In this document: in pieces, positions 1 through 8,053 of the stretch | Layout: each line of letters begins with the position of its first letter | Position numbering within the stretch: position 1 is the stretch's first letter | Origin: Thiocapsa bogorovii | GTDB taxonomy: Bacteria > Pseudomonadota > Gammaproteobacteria > Chromatiales > Chromatiaceae | Length of the DNA: 64,000 nt | Reading direction: 5' to 3' | Assembly: GCF_021228795.1 (NCBI RefSeq) | Contig: NZ_CP089309.1 | Coordinates: 1,488,001-1,552,000 of the forward strand | Notes under the pieces: generated by a model | Databases searched by the model: none | The model's input: the letters and a program-made list of their open reading frames with translations, nothing else | What the model was told of the DNA's origin: nothing | Position numbers and translations under genes: made by a program

Positions 1-52
1 CTTCCTCGTCCACGGCGTATTGCTTGCCCTCGACTTCGATCGTGTCTGACAT
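1..52 (-). CDS. dsrC: DsrC, N-terminal 17 residues only (runs off the window)
   Basis: Only the first 17 codons are present; they read MSDTIEVEGKQYAVDEE, matching the start of DsrC, the small sulfur-carrier protein that takes sulfur from DsrEFH and delivers a trisulfide to the Dsr pathway. It lies 28 bases downstream of dsrH on the same strand, as expected for the conserved dsrABEFHC order of purple sulfur bacteria. The C-terminal arm with the two redox cysteines is outside the window, so activity cannot be judged here. Confidence 0.9.
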   Translation of the reverse strand, partial: MSDTIEVEGKQYAVDEE

Positions 53-80
53 CTCGATGCTCCTATCGGTTTCTGAAAAA

Positions 81-389
81 CTACAACCAGGCCTGAACTT
101 TCCCGTTTTCCGCGGCAAGATCCACGAATCCGGCATAGTCCACGACGCTGATACCCTCGATGATGCGCTCCGCGGAGAAGCCGCGGGCCTGAAGGTCCGG
201 GCCTAGGACATAGACCTTCAGACGGCCGAGCGCATCGCTCACATGGGGCTCGACGGCGGTCCCCTTAAGGGCAGCATAAACGCCGTCTTCGAACAGCAAC
301 AAGGCCGAGCCGTCGGTGGCGAACTTCAGACAGGACTCAAGCGCATTACGCTCGAACGGCGACTTGTTGACGGTGTGCAGAATACTCAT
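81..389 (-). CDS. dsrH: DsrH, sulfur-relay protein
   Basis: 102-residue DsrH/TusB-family protein. Cys20, the family's conserved cysteine, is present in the motif RNALESCLKF. DsrH forms the cytoplasmic DsrE2F2H2 hexamer that passes sulfane sulfur to DsrC during oxidation of stored sulfur globules. The gene follows dsrF by 9 bases and precedes dsrC, so all are probably one transcript. Start chosen at the ATG read from 389, which gives the usual family length. Confidence 0.95.
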   Translation of the reverse strand: MSILHTVNKSPFERNALESCLKFATDGSALLLFEDGVYAALKGTAVEPHVSDALGRLKVYVLGPDLQARGFSAERIIEGISVVDYAGFVDLAAENGKVQAWL

Positions 390-398
390 GACGTCCCT

Positions 399-809
399 CT
401 AGAAGCTAAAGATCGCATCGGATTCGTTCATCAGCTCGCCGACGCGGGCCGAGTCGATCACTTCGACGATGTTCTCGATCTCTTCTTCGGTCTCGAAGTC
501 CTCCCAGGCGATCTCGACAAGATCCTCTTGGGTCAGACCGCGGGCCTCCAGCGAGGCACGGTCCACGTAAATCTTTTTGACCTCGTAGTCGCCCAGGGTC
601 CGGAATGTCGGCGAGAAGTTCTTCATGCCGATTGCTTTGGTGTCTTGGCCCTTGGTGAGCTGGTAGACCCCGTCGTCGAGGAACATCACGCTGACGTCTT
701 GATCGAAGGCGGCTCCGATCAGCACCACCTCCAGCGCCTCCCAGGCATAGATGGTCCCGTAAGGCGCCTTGCGGTTGAGGTACATGAATTTCTTCACGAC
801 TTCCGACAT
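399..809 (-). CDS. dsrF: DsrF, sulfur-relay protein
   Basis: 136-residue DsrF/TusC-family protein, beginning MSEVVKKFMYLNRKAPYG, typical of the family. It is the structural subunit of the DsrEFH sulfurtransferase complex; unlike DsrE it has no catalytic cysteine, and no cysteine is seen in this copy. It sits 12 bases after dsrE and 9 bases before dsrH, indicating co-translation within the dsr operon. Confidence 0.95.
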   Translation of the reverse strand: MSEVVKKFMYLNRKAPYGTIYAWEALEVVLIGAAFDQDVSVMFLDDGVYQLTKGQDTKAIGMKNFSPTFRTLGDYEVKKIYVDRASLEARGLTQEDLVEIAWEDFETEEEIENIVEVIDSARVGELMNESDAIFSF

Positions 810-821
810 CTCAACTCTCCT

Positions 822-1214
822 TTAGTCGCCGAAGACGACGAGACGGTCGGCTTGGATGGCCGCCTCGACCAGCTGCCCGAGTCCGGAGATACGGAACTTG
901 GGATGAATGTTGGTGGCATCCTTGCCGTTGCGGCTCGCTTCGCCCTCGTCGACGATGCCGCGGCGCTGAGCCGCGGCCACGCAGACGACCAGATCGAGAT
1001 TGTGCTGCTCGGCCAACTCCGCCCAACGGTTGACGATATGGCGGTCGTCCTGCGGCGGCGTCGTCAGACGCGTCGAGTTGTTGACCCCGTCATGATAGAA
1101 GAAGACCCGAAAGATCTCGTGCCCCTTCTCCAGTGCCGCCTTGGCAAAGTGATATGCCGAGTCGGATGACTGATGCTGATAGGGTCCCTCGTTGATCTGA
1201 AGTGCGAACTTCAT
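822..1214 (-). CDS. dsrE: DsrE, catalytic sulfurtransferase subunit
   Basis: 130-residue DsrE/TusD-family protein. The catalytic cysteine is Cys78 in LDLVVCVAAAQRRG, which carries persulfide and exchanges it with DsrC in the DsrEFH complex. A longer frame runs upstream to 1412, but the start MKFALQINEG at 1214 gives the family length and has a GAGAGG ribosome site a few bases before it. The gene follows dsrB by 53 bases. Confidence 0.95.
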   Translation of the reverse strand: MKFALQINEGPYQHQSSDSAYHFAKAALEKGHEIFRVFFYHDGVNNSTRLTTPPQDDRHIVNRWAELAEQHNLDLVVCVAAAQRRGIVDEGEASRNGKDATNIHPKFRISGLGQLVEAAIQADRLVVFGD

Positions 1215-1267
1215 GCCGACCTCTCGACTGATTGCGATAGCTCTTGAACCGATCCCGCAGCCCGCCT

Positions 1268-2338
1268 TTAGAAGCGGATGTAGGAGGAGCTGTTGAAGCT
1301 GGCCCGTGCGCCGCGCCAGGTATCGATATGATACTTGGTGAAGGGCAGCTCGACTTCTTCGAAGAAGCGGGGCCAGCCGATGCGCTCGATCCACTCGTTG
1401 ACCCGCTCCCAATCGCGCGCGCCCTCTTTATACGCCTTGAGAATACGCTTGACGATGGCGGTTGCCTCGGGCCAGCGCGGCGGGTTATTCGGGATGCCGG
1501 CCGCGACCAGTTTCTGGAAGGTTGGCTTACCGCGGGCGTTGGAGTGGTTGCCACCGACCCAGATCGCCAACTTGGAATGCTCGGCGTCGTTGATCTGCAT
1601 GGGCGGACAGGGCGGATAGCAGGCACCACAGCAGATGCACTTGCGCTCGTCGACTTCCAGCGAAGGCTTACCGTTGACCATGGCCGGGCGAATCGCTGCG
1701 ACCGGGCAACGCGCAACGACCGACGGACGCTCGCAGACGTTCGCAACCAGATCGTGATTGATCTTCGGTGGCTTGGTGTGCTGGATGTTGATCGCGATGT
1801 CGCCCTGACCGCCGCAGTTGATCTGGCAGCAGGACGTCGTGATGTGGACGCGATTGGGCATATTGGCGTTGCGGAACTCGTCGATGAGTTCGTCCATCAT
1901 GGACTTCACGACGCCCGATGCGTCGGTACCGGGGATGTCGCAGTGCAACCAACCCTGCGTGTGCGAGATCATCGCCACCGAGTTCTGGGTCCCGCCGACG
2001 ACGAAGCCGGCACCTTCCAACGTATCGATCAGGGGCTGTACTTTCGCCTCGTCCGTCACCATGTATTCGATGTTGGAACGCAGCGTGAAGTGCACATAGC
2101 CCTCGGCGAACTCATCGCCGATGTCGCACAGCTTGCGCAGGGTAAAGACATCGAGAATGCGCTGCGTTCCCGCCTTCACCGTCCAGATCTTGTCGCCGCT
2201 GTAGGCAACGTGGAGCAGGACTCCCGGACGAGGATGGTCGTGGTATTTCCACTGGCCGAAATTCTTGCGCATCATCGGATGCATATATTGCCAGGGATCA
2301 GGGCATCCGGATTCGATCGGCTCACGCATGTCTGCCAT
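1268..2338 (-). CDS. dsrB: Reverse dissimilatory sulfite reductase, beta subunit
   Basis: 356-residue beta subunit of the cytoplasmic sirohaem sulfite reductase, which in phototrophic sulfur oxidisers runs in the oxidative direction to make sulfite. Cys170/Cys171 and Cys175 lie in the sirohaem-[4Fe-4S] region, followed by a ferredoxin-like insert with the cluster CICCGACYPPCPP near residues 234-246. The start ATG at 2338 gives the expected length. It follows dsrA by 114 bases and is the partner of the DsrA chain in the alpha2beta2 enzyme. Confidence 0.97.
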   Translation of the reverse strand: MADMREPIESGCPDPWQYMHPMMRKNFGQWKYHDHPRPGVLLHVAYSGDKIWTVKAGTQRILDVFTLRKLCDIGDEFAEGYVHFTLRSNIEYMVTDEAKVQPLIDTLEGAGFVVGGTQNSVAMISHTQGWLHCDIPGTDASGVVKSMMDELIDEFRNANMPNRVHITTSCCQINCGGQGDIAINIQHTKPPKINHDLVANVCERPSVVARCPVAAIRPAMVNGKPSLEVDERKCICCGACYPPCPPMQINDAEHSKLAIWVGGNHSNARGKPTFQKLVAAGIPNNPPRWPEATAIVKRILKAYKEGARDWERVNEWIERIGWPRFFEEVELPFTKYHIDTWRGARASFNSSSYIRF

Positions 2339-2452
2339 CGCCTTAACTCCAATATTTCAGTCTGATGGTAAGTCAGTCGGCGGCACCCGTCAGTGCCTGC
2401 ACGTCGGGATCTCGCAGATCCGACGTGCGGCACTTGGGGCGTCGCTGCGGGT

Positions 2453-3706
2453 TTACTTGCCGGCTTCGGCTTGACGCTCGAACCACGACTCGGCCGCCTC
2501 GTCCCATCCGTCCAGCCGAACGTAGGAGCTTTGACGGGGATGGCTCAGCATGTTCGGATCCGGCTCGATGCCGATGCCGTCGAGGAAGTTGGCCAAGCCA
2601 ATCCGCTCGATCATCTCGCCGCAACGCTCATGCTCTAGACCGTTCTCAGCCCAGAAGTCAATGATCGTCTCGGCGAGCTCGACCATGGACTCGTAGTCCT
2701 CTTCGGTCTCGAGCTTCTTGAAGGGAACGACAACCGTACCCATCAGGTCGCCGATCTTGAGGGTACGCTTTCCGCCGATCAGGATGGTGACACCCTTGTC
2801 GTCTCCCGGATGCAGCGCCTTCGGCATCACGTTGAGGCAATGCATACAGCGCACGCAATCGCGATTATTGACCACCAACGTGTTGTCGTCGGTGAGGCTG
2901 AGCGCCTGAGTCGGGCAACGCGTGATGACATTGTCGATATAGTACTGACGGCCTTTATCGGCGATGTAGTTCTTGACCTCGGCTTGGTCGACCTTCATGT
3001 CGTCTCGCCAAGTGCCGAGCACGGCGAAATCCGAGCGCTCGATGGCGTTCTGGCAGTCGTTCGCGCAGCCGGAGACCTTGAACTTGAACTTGTACGGGAG
3101 GGCCGGGCGATGGACGTCGTCGACGAAGTTGTTGACCAGCGCTCGGTGTGCCTTGAGCTCGTTCGTGCAGGACATCTCGCAGCGAGCAGCACCGACGCAG
3201 GACATCGCCGTGCGGACACAAGGTCCGGCACCGCCGAGATCCCAGCCGTACTCGTTGATCTCGTCGAAGAAGTGCTGCGTATTCTGGGTGTCGGTGCCGA
3301 TGAACATGATGTTCCCGGTTTGACCGTGGAAGGTCACGAGGCCCGAGCCCCACTTCTCCCAACTGTCGGCCAATTGACGCAGCATGCCGGTTGAATAATG
3401 GTTACCCGCCGGCGGCTGAACGCGCAGCGTATGGAATTCTTTGGACTTCGGGAAGGCCTTGCCGACCTCGGAGAAGCGCGGAATGATCCCGCCGCCGTAC
3501 CCGAATACCGAAACGGTGCCGCCCTTCCAATAGCCCTTGCGGGTTTCGTATGAGTGCTCGAGCTGACCTAGCAGATCATTGGTCATCTCATTGATACGGG
3601 CGTCCGGATGCTCGTCGCGGAGACGCTTAATGCCCGAAATGAAACTCGGCCAGGGGCCGGTTTCGAGCTGATCAAGCATCGGGGTCGTGTGCTTCTCGAT
3701 AGCCAT
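2453..3706 (-). CDS. dsrA: Reverse dissimilatory sulfite reductase, alpha subunit
   Basis: 417-residue alpha subunit, first gene of the operon. The sirohaem-[4Fe-4S] ligands are visible as Cys170-X5-Cys176 and Cys214-X3-Cys218, and a ferredoxin domain with CVRCMHCLNVMP follows near residue 280. The sulfur-oxidiser type is inferred from the company of dsrEFH, which sulfate reducers lack, and from the puc genes in the same window. Start ATG at 3706 (MAIEKHTTPM); the operon promoter must lie in the roughly 400 bases to its right. Confidence 0.97.
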   Translation of the reverse strand: MAIEKHTTPMLDQLETGPWPSFISGIKRLRDEHPDARINEMTNDLLGQLEHSYETRKGYWKGGTVSVFGYGGGIIPRFSEVGKAFPKSKEFHTLRVQPPAGNHYSTGMLRQLADSWEKWGSGLVTFHGQTGNIMFIGTDTQNTQHFFDEINEYGWDLGGAGPCVRTAMSCVGAARCEMSCTNELKAHRALVNNFVDDVHRPALPYKFKFKVSGCANDCQNAIERSDFAVLGTWRDDMKVDQAEVKNYIADKGRQYYIDNVITRCPTQALSLTDDNTLVVNNRDCVRCMHCLNVMPKALHPGDDKGVTILIGGKRTLKIGDLMGTVVVPFKKLETEEDYESMVELAETIIDFWAENGLEHERCGEMIERIGLANFLDGIGIEPDPNMLSHPRQSSYVRLDGWDEAAESWFERQAEAGK

Positions 3707-3952
3707 GGCGCTGTCTCTCCGAATCAGAATGAAGCAGGAAGGGATCGGGATGTCGATAAAACCGAATCGGACATGTGTCGCTACGCAACCGATTCACCGA
3801 GTGTCTGGCCATGGCACGGGCTGGTTGGCGTACCTGCACAGCCGGCGCGCATCGGGCCCGAAGTCTTACCGAGACCCCATCGGCATTCGCTAAATTACCG
3901 GCTCTCGGGGCCGACGCCCATTCCACGATTGGGAGGGCCATCACCCCACGGA

Positions 3953-3970
3953 CTATCCCATTCGGGATAG
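3953..3970. promoter_or_regulatory. Palindrome in the dsrA / oxygenase divergent region
   Basis: A perfect inverted repeat, CTATCCC-ATTC-GGGATAG, lies about 250 bases before dsrA and 150 bases before the divergent oxygenase gene. It could be an operator for either transcript. No convincing -35/-10 pair was found for dsrA. The rest of 3707-4118 holds no gene that I can support. Confidence 0.35.
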
Positions 3971-4118
3971 AGGCATCAAGAGCGCCGCGGCGGGTGTCCT
4001 CCCGGTCGTTTTTGGCGGCGAACATGCTTGAGCAAATTGACAGGAGATGCTACATCCGGATGACTGCTAAGTCAACATTCACTAATATTCGAGTTTGCTC
4101 ATTCAGGGGGTGGACGCC

Positions 4119-5090
4119 GTGGACGACCCTTTCGATCTCTCGCAGACCAACGCTTATTCGAAGTGGAGGGCTCGGAAGCTGCGGGCTTACCCGGCCGAAA
4201 ACGCCGACCTGCGCGTTCCCGTCGGACGGCTCGATCAACCCACGCCGGAAGAGCGCGACGCGCTGAAGACCCGGATCGATACCTTCAATATGGCCCTGGT
4301 CGCGGTCGATCCCGCCGAGATCCAGACCGAAACTCTTCTGGCATTCACGCGGGCGCTCGGACTGCGGAGGGCGGATGCCAATCTGTTCGCCGACGCCTCT
4401 GCGGTGAGCCACATCGCCGCTTCACGAACTCACCCCGGTCGACCTCACTCCGGTCGAACCCACTCCGCTGGACCCAACCCCGGCGACGAGACGCGCGTGG
4501 ACACAGACCTCGAGCCTCCCGGCGGCACCACTCTCGGCGAATTCATCCCCTACACCGACAAGCCGCTGAGCTGGCATACCGACGGGTACTACAACACCAC
4601 GGACGAACAGGTCGGTGCCTGGTGCCTGTTCTGCGTCCGCGCCGCGCGTCACGGCGGGGAGAATGGCCTGATCGATCACGAGATGGCCTATCTGCAACTG
4701 CGCGATGAATCACCGCAGCACATCGCGGCACTCTCTCACCCGCAAGCCCTGACCATCCCGGCGCATGTTCAAGACGGGCGCACACGTCGGGCGGAAAGTG
4801 TCGGGCCGGTTTTCTCGGTGCGAAACGGACATCTGCACATGCGTTATTCGGCACGCGCACGCCATGTCCTCTGGCGCGACACGCCTGACACGCATGCGGC
4901 GCGAGCCGCGCTGGATCGGTTGTTTTCCCGCCCGGATGTCTTCACGTTCAGGTACAAGCTAAGGCCAGGTGAAGCGCTGGTGTCGAACAACGTCCTGCAC
5001 TGTCGCTCTGGCTTCGACGATGACGAGGATCCCGCGAAGGCGCGACTGCTCTATCGAATCCGTTTCCTGGATCGAATCGACCTCGACTGA
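4119..5090 (+). CDS. TauD/TfdA-family Fe(II)/2-oxoglutarate dioxygenase-like protein
   Basis: 323 residues from the GTG at 4119, chosen because GGGGGTGG lies about 6 bases before it; a TTG at 4095 and a GTG at 4110 are in frame upstream. Iron ligands of the TauD/gamma-butyrobetaine hydroxylase fold are visible: His153 and Asp155 in SWHTDGYYN and a distal His294 in NNVLHCRSGF, followed by an Arg-rich end (RLLYRIRFLD). Substrate unknown. A low-complexity insert made by a 15-bp repeat lies near residues 104-123. It is the first of five same-strand genes ending with a DsrC-like gene. It diverges from dsrA, so a sulfur link is possible but is inference. Confidence 0.85.
   Translation: MDDPFDLSQTNAYSKWRARKLRAYPAENADLRVPVGRLDQPTPEERDALKTRIDTFNMALVAVDPAEIQTETLLAFTRALGLRRADANLFADASAVSHIAASRTHPGRPHSGRTHSAGPNPGDETRVDTDLEPPGGTTLGEFIPYTDKPLSWHTDGYYNTTDEQVGAWCLFCVRAARHGGENGLIDHEMAYLQLRDESPQHIAALSHPQALTIPAHVQDGRTRRAESVGPVFSVRNGHLHMRYSARARHVLWRDTPDTHAARAALDRLFSRPDVFTFRYKLRPGEALVSNNVLHCRSGFDDDEDPAKARLLYRIRFLDRIDLD
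4429..4488 (+). repeat. Imperfect 15-bp tandem repeat inside the oxygenase gene
   Basis: Four consecutive 15-bp units (CTCACCCCGGTCGAC, CTCACTCCGGTCGAA, CCCACTCCGCTGGAC, CCAACCCCGGCGACG) keep the reading frame and encode the run HPGRP-HSGRT-HSAGP-NPGDE, a likely disordered insert before the catalytic core. Confidence 0.7.
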
Positions 5091-5246
5091 GGTTCGATCC
5101 CAAGCGACGCGCGTGCGCGGCCTTCGGTGTCGTCCTACCGCCAGACACCACGAAAACAACGAGGCAACGACTCGTGGCCGCAAGAACGCCGGCCGGGCGA
5201 AGGTCTCAACATCAACCCAACGACAAGGGAGCAGTAGCAGCGATCC

Positions 5247-5438
5247 ATGCTCAAGCTCAGCGAAATACTGGTTTCGAACCAAGACATCGAATCGTTCGAC
5301 GAGCTCGTCCCCGTCATCCAGGCGGTTGCGCGCTCTGGCGAGCGTTTTTTCAGGATGGACGTCAAGCCACCCTACCCGGATACCCCGGAAAACTGGGAGG
5401 ACCGCCTCGAGGCGGCCTTCAGCGGGCTCGTACGATGA
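5247..5438 (+). CDS. Small conserved-looking protein of unknown function
   Basis: 63 residues, MLKLSEILVSNQDIES..., acidic, without membrane segment, cysteine or signal. It does not match a family I recognise. An AGGGAG ribosome site lies about 16 bases before the ATG, longer than usual. It lies between the oxygenase (156 bases upstream) and the 239-residue protein (49 bases downstream), all on one strand, so it is probably part of the same transcript. Confidence 0.6.
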   Translation: MLKLSEILVSNQDIESFDELVPVIQAVARSGERFFRMDVKPPYPDTPENWEDRLEAAFSGLVR

Positions 5439-5487
5439 TCCCAGAGCCCAGATCCGAGCATCGCCCCGAACACGGGAAGGCGGCATC

Positions 5488-6207
5488 ATGAAACAGTTCG
5501 ACCTTCTGGCAACGCAGATCTCCGATACGGCGGCCGATTCGATCATCAATCGCAGCGCCGAGAACGCATCTCTCGAGTCGCACTTGAAGGTGCAGCAGGA
5601 TCAGCTGCAAAACCTGATTCGGATCCATGCGCCGGCGCACGCGGTCGCAGACGCCCGGCTGCAGGTCGCACGTACACTGGTGAGCCTGGAGCGGGGAGAG
5701 GAGGCTTGGCCGCTCGGGCGCGCGGCCTTCGACCATTTCATTGCGCACGACTCCTTCGAGCTTGCCGCAGACGCCTGCGATGTCTTGTTTCAGGCTGGCC
5801 AAGAGGAATCTCTTGTTGCGCTCGGCCAAGGAATCTGGCTGGCAGTGACATGCCCAATCGATCCGGAGCTGACGATCGAGCTTCTGAGCCACGTGATCGA
5901 CGATACGCCCGACGACGCCGACGGCGCCGCAGTGGCCGCGACCACTGCGCTATTCATCGCCGACGTGCGTGCCCGAGACCGTCAACGCGACGATCTGATG
6001 TTCTTCGCGACACAAATGCTCGGCATGGTTGCTCGGCGACACAGCGGCGTCGATACGCCCGAGCAGCTCGAGCACTGGATGGAGCGCCTCGAGCTCAAGG
6101 AGCCGGAGAAGTTCTTGGTCCGCTTGCGTAACGTCGTTGATGTTCTGGTTCAAGATGACTGGTGGTTCGACCGCCGAGCACTGCAGGATCGTCTCCCGTT
6201 CGCATAA
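5488..6207 (+). CDS. Helical repeat-like protein of unknown function
   Basis: 239 residues from ATG 5488, preceded by GGAAGG. The sequence is rich in alternating helices (HAVADARLQVARTLVSLE; DSFELAADACDVLFQAG), reminiscent of a TPR-like solenoid, but no canonical TPR consensus is seen, so this is only a fold guess. No signal peptide or membrane segment. It lies 59 bases before the Cas6/Cmx6-like gene and probably shares its transcript. Confidence 0.7.
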   Translation: MKQFDLLATQISDTAADSIINRSAENASLESHLKVQQDQLQNLIRIHAPAHAVADARLQVARTLVSLERGEEAWPLGRAAFDHFIAHDSFELAADACDVLFQAGQEESLVALGQGIWLAVTCPIDPELTIELLSHVIDDTPDDADGAAVAATTALFIADVRARDRQRDDLMFFATQMLGMVARRHSGVDTPEQLEHWMERLELKEPEKFLVRLRNVVDVLVQDDWWFDRRALQDRLPFA

Positions 6208-6266
6208 CCGGATGCCCGCCTGATCAGGCCCTGAACCACACCCAAGCGCACCCACGGACAACGACG

Positions 6267-6968
6267 ATGTTTTGGAATGACGACGACAGCAACGACCGGA
6301 TTCGCGTGCCCGACGACATTGTCGATCTCCTCTTCGGGATCGACTGCAAATGCATCCCGGTGGACCACGCCTACCTACTCGCCGAGGCGCTGCGACAAAC
6401 GCTGCCCTGGATTGCCGAGGAGCCCGGTGTCGCCGTGCACTCGGTGCACGTTGCCGGTTCACAGAACGGATGGGAGCGACCCGAGCACGGGACTGACTCC
6501 TATCTCGCCGTCTCCCGGCGGACCAAGCTGACTCTGCGGGTTCCCCGACACCGCGTCCCAGAGCTGCTGCGCGATCTTCCCGGGGCCAAGCTCGATCTCG
6601 GCGGAGAGACACTCGTCGTCGGCGCGGGCAAGGCCAAGCCGTTGAGCACCGAGACCACCCTGTTCTCTCGATATGTTGCGCTCGATCTCGCCGACCGGGC
6701 GGGCGAAGACGAGAGTGTCTTTCTCGAGACCGCCGCGCGCGCCCTCGCCGAGATGGACATCCGCGTGCGCAAGGCCGTCTGCGGCAGGACCAACCGGCTC
6801 GCCACGCCCGAGGGCTCCATCCCGACACGCAGCCTGATGCTCGCCGGACTCACGCCCGACGAATCCATCCGGCTTCAGCAACGGGGACTCGGTCGCCACC
6901 GCCTCCTCGGTTGCGGCATCTTCATCCCCCATAAGGGCGTCGACTCGGTCAAACAGAGCCAGGGCTGA
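6267..6968 (+). CDS. Stand-alone Cas6/Cmx6-like (type I-MYXAN family) protein
   Basis: 233 residues. The C-terminus has a glycine-rich loop ending in a conserved-looking tail, GLGRHRLLGCGIFIPHK (residues 207-223), which I recognise as typical of the Cmx6 branch of the Cas6 endoribonucleases. The N-terminus has PVDHAYLL with His34, a possible active-site histidine. Cas6 proteins normally cut CRISPR precursor RNA, but no CRISPR array and no other cas gene is present in these 64 kb; the neighbours are an oxygenase, two unknowns and a DsrC-like protein. The name therefore reflects family resemblance, and the substrate may be unrelated to CRISPR. Confidence 0.7.
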   Translation: MFWNDDDSNDRIRVPDDIVDLLFGIDCKCIPVDHAYLLAEALRQTLPWIAEEPGVAVHSVHVAGSQNGWERPEHGTDSYLAVSRRTKLTLRVPRHRVPELLRDLPGAKLDLGGETLVVGAGKAKPLSTETTLFSRYVALDLADRAGEDESVFLETAARALAEMDIRVRKAVCGRTNRLATPEGSIPTRSLMLAGLTPDESIRLQQRGLGRHRLLGCGIFIPHKGVDSVKQSQG

Positions 6969-7164
6969 GCGCGACTCGCCGCCGGTCTTATCCGAAAAGA
7001 CACGCTTGCCCCGAGCGCGCTGCGGCGTCGCACCGTAGCCGCCGAACACCCTCCGCTCCAGGCACCTCGGGTGCCCGCCTCCCCAGACTCGGACCACCGC
7101 AGCCGCAGACTCGAAAAACGACGGCGCGCAAAAAAATGTGACGAGTGCATCACAAAATCATAAG

Positions 7165-7191
7165 ATTAGGAAGTTTGAATCAAACCCTAAT
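7165..7191. promoter_or_regulatory. Nested palindrome upstream of the DsrC-like gene
   Basis: A 27-bp two-armed palindrome: ATTAGG, two bases, GTTTGA, one base, TCAAAC, CCTAAT. It lies 61 bases before the ATG of the DsrC-like gene in an AT-rich island (about 7120-7200) that stands out from the GC-rich surroundings. The position and symmetry suggest an operator for a dimeric regulator. No Rho-independent T-tract follows, so it is less likely to be a terminator. Confidence 0.6.
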
Positions 7192-7252
7192 GACGGGTAC
7201 ATCGTCACGCGTATTGACTGTACCCCGCCGAACAAAGACGAGAGGAGCAACC

Positions 7253-7591
7253 ATGGCCATCGAAGTCAATGGCAAGACCGTCGAGACGACCCCAAGCGGC
7301 TACCTTCAGGATCTCGCAGACTGGAGCGAAGATGTCGCGCTTAAGCTCGCCGAAATCGAGGGCATCACCTTGACCGACAAGCACTGGGACGTTATCAACT
7401 ATCTGAGGGAAGAGTACTACGACAACGCCCAAAACCAACCCATGGAGCGCGTGGTTCTAAAAGAGATGGCCAAGAAGTGGGGGTCCAAACCCACGAGCAA
7501 GGACCTCTACACCCTCTTCCCCCTTGCGCCGACCAAACAAGGCACCAAGATCGCGGGCTTGCCCGAGGTGCTGCGCAAGGGCGGTTACTGA
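7253..7591 (+). CDS. DsrC-family protein lacking both C-terminal cysteines (RspA-type)
   Basis: 112 residues from ATG 7253, which has GAGGAG just upstream; a longer frame to 7145 crosses the palindrome and is less likely. The DsrC/TusE fold is clear: SGYLQDLADWSEDVALKLAEIEG, TDKHWDVINYLREEY and LYTLFPLAPTKQG. The C-terminus reads IAGLPEVLRKGGY, so the penultimate cysteine and the one ten residues before it are both missing (Thr/Gly and Gly there). Such cysteine-free members have been called RspA and are thought to be regulatory rather than sulfur carriers. It has its own palindromic upstream site, and the dsr operon lies about 3.5 kb away. Confidence 0.88.
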   Translation: MAIEVNGKTVETTPSGYLQDLADWSEDVALKLAEIEGITLTDKHWDVINYLREEYYDNAQNQPMERVVLKEMAKKWGSKPTSKDLYTLFPLAPTKQGTKIAGLPEVLRKGGY

Positions 7592-8004
7592 CGCGACCGG
7601 CATTGCCCGCCGGACGATCCACGGACGGATCGAACACCTCCCCGGGGTCACCGGGGACAAGCCTTCGCAACAGCTACAATCGACCCGGATCCCGGCCGCG
7701 CAAGACCCCTTCTTCCATCCCGCGCCCCCTTCCGATTCTCGCGGATCCGACGCAAGGAACCTCACGAGCCCCTCCCGACGATTTCGCGCACGCCGTCCGA
7801 CACTGACCGCGACACGAATGACAACGACTCGATCCTCCGCGACCTCCACCTGAGCATGCTCGCGCCACGCGCCCTGCGTTTGCGCGTGATTCGTCGATGA
7901 TCCGGGCCACCCCCCAACCGGTGTCCGCTTCGCGTGATCGAGATCCATGTTCCAGGGTTCGCCGGAGAAAGATTCGCCTTTACTCCAAGATCGATGCCAT
8001 ATAT
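7592..8004. other. Gene-free stretch before the porin
   Basis: No supportable gene. Short frames here lack ribosome sites and resemble no family. The last part is the porin promoter region: TTTACT at 7979-7984, a 17-base spacer and TATAAA at 8002-8007. Confidence 0.5.
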
Positions 8005-8026
8005 AAATGCGAACGATTCCTATTTG
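8005..8026 (+). promoter_or_regulatory. Fur-like box before the porin gene
   Basis: AAATGCGAACGATTCCTATTTG, overlapping the proposed -10 element (TATAAA, 8002-8007) 28 bases before the porin ATG. It matches 18 of 21 bases of the box before hemP (15306-15326) and most of the box before bfd (22888-22910). Two of these three targets are iron genes, so control by the iron regulator Fur is inferred. Confidence 0.6.
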
Positions 8027-8053
8027 TTTTCGTATCGGCATGGAGTTTCGGAT

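Noticed and set aside
243-1169. 308-codon plus-strand reading frame over dsrH/dsrF/dsrE
   Set aside because: Shadow of the dsr genes on the other strand; no ribosome site, no family resemblance.
4037-4065. TTGACA-containing promoter for the oxygenase gene
   Set aside because: A TTGACA is present at 4037-4042, but no acceptable -10 follows at 16-18 bases.
6267-6968. A CRISPR-Cas locus around the Cas6/Cmx6-like gene
   Set aside because: No direct-repeat/spacer array and no other cas gene was found in the window. The gene is described only as a stand-alone family member.
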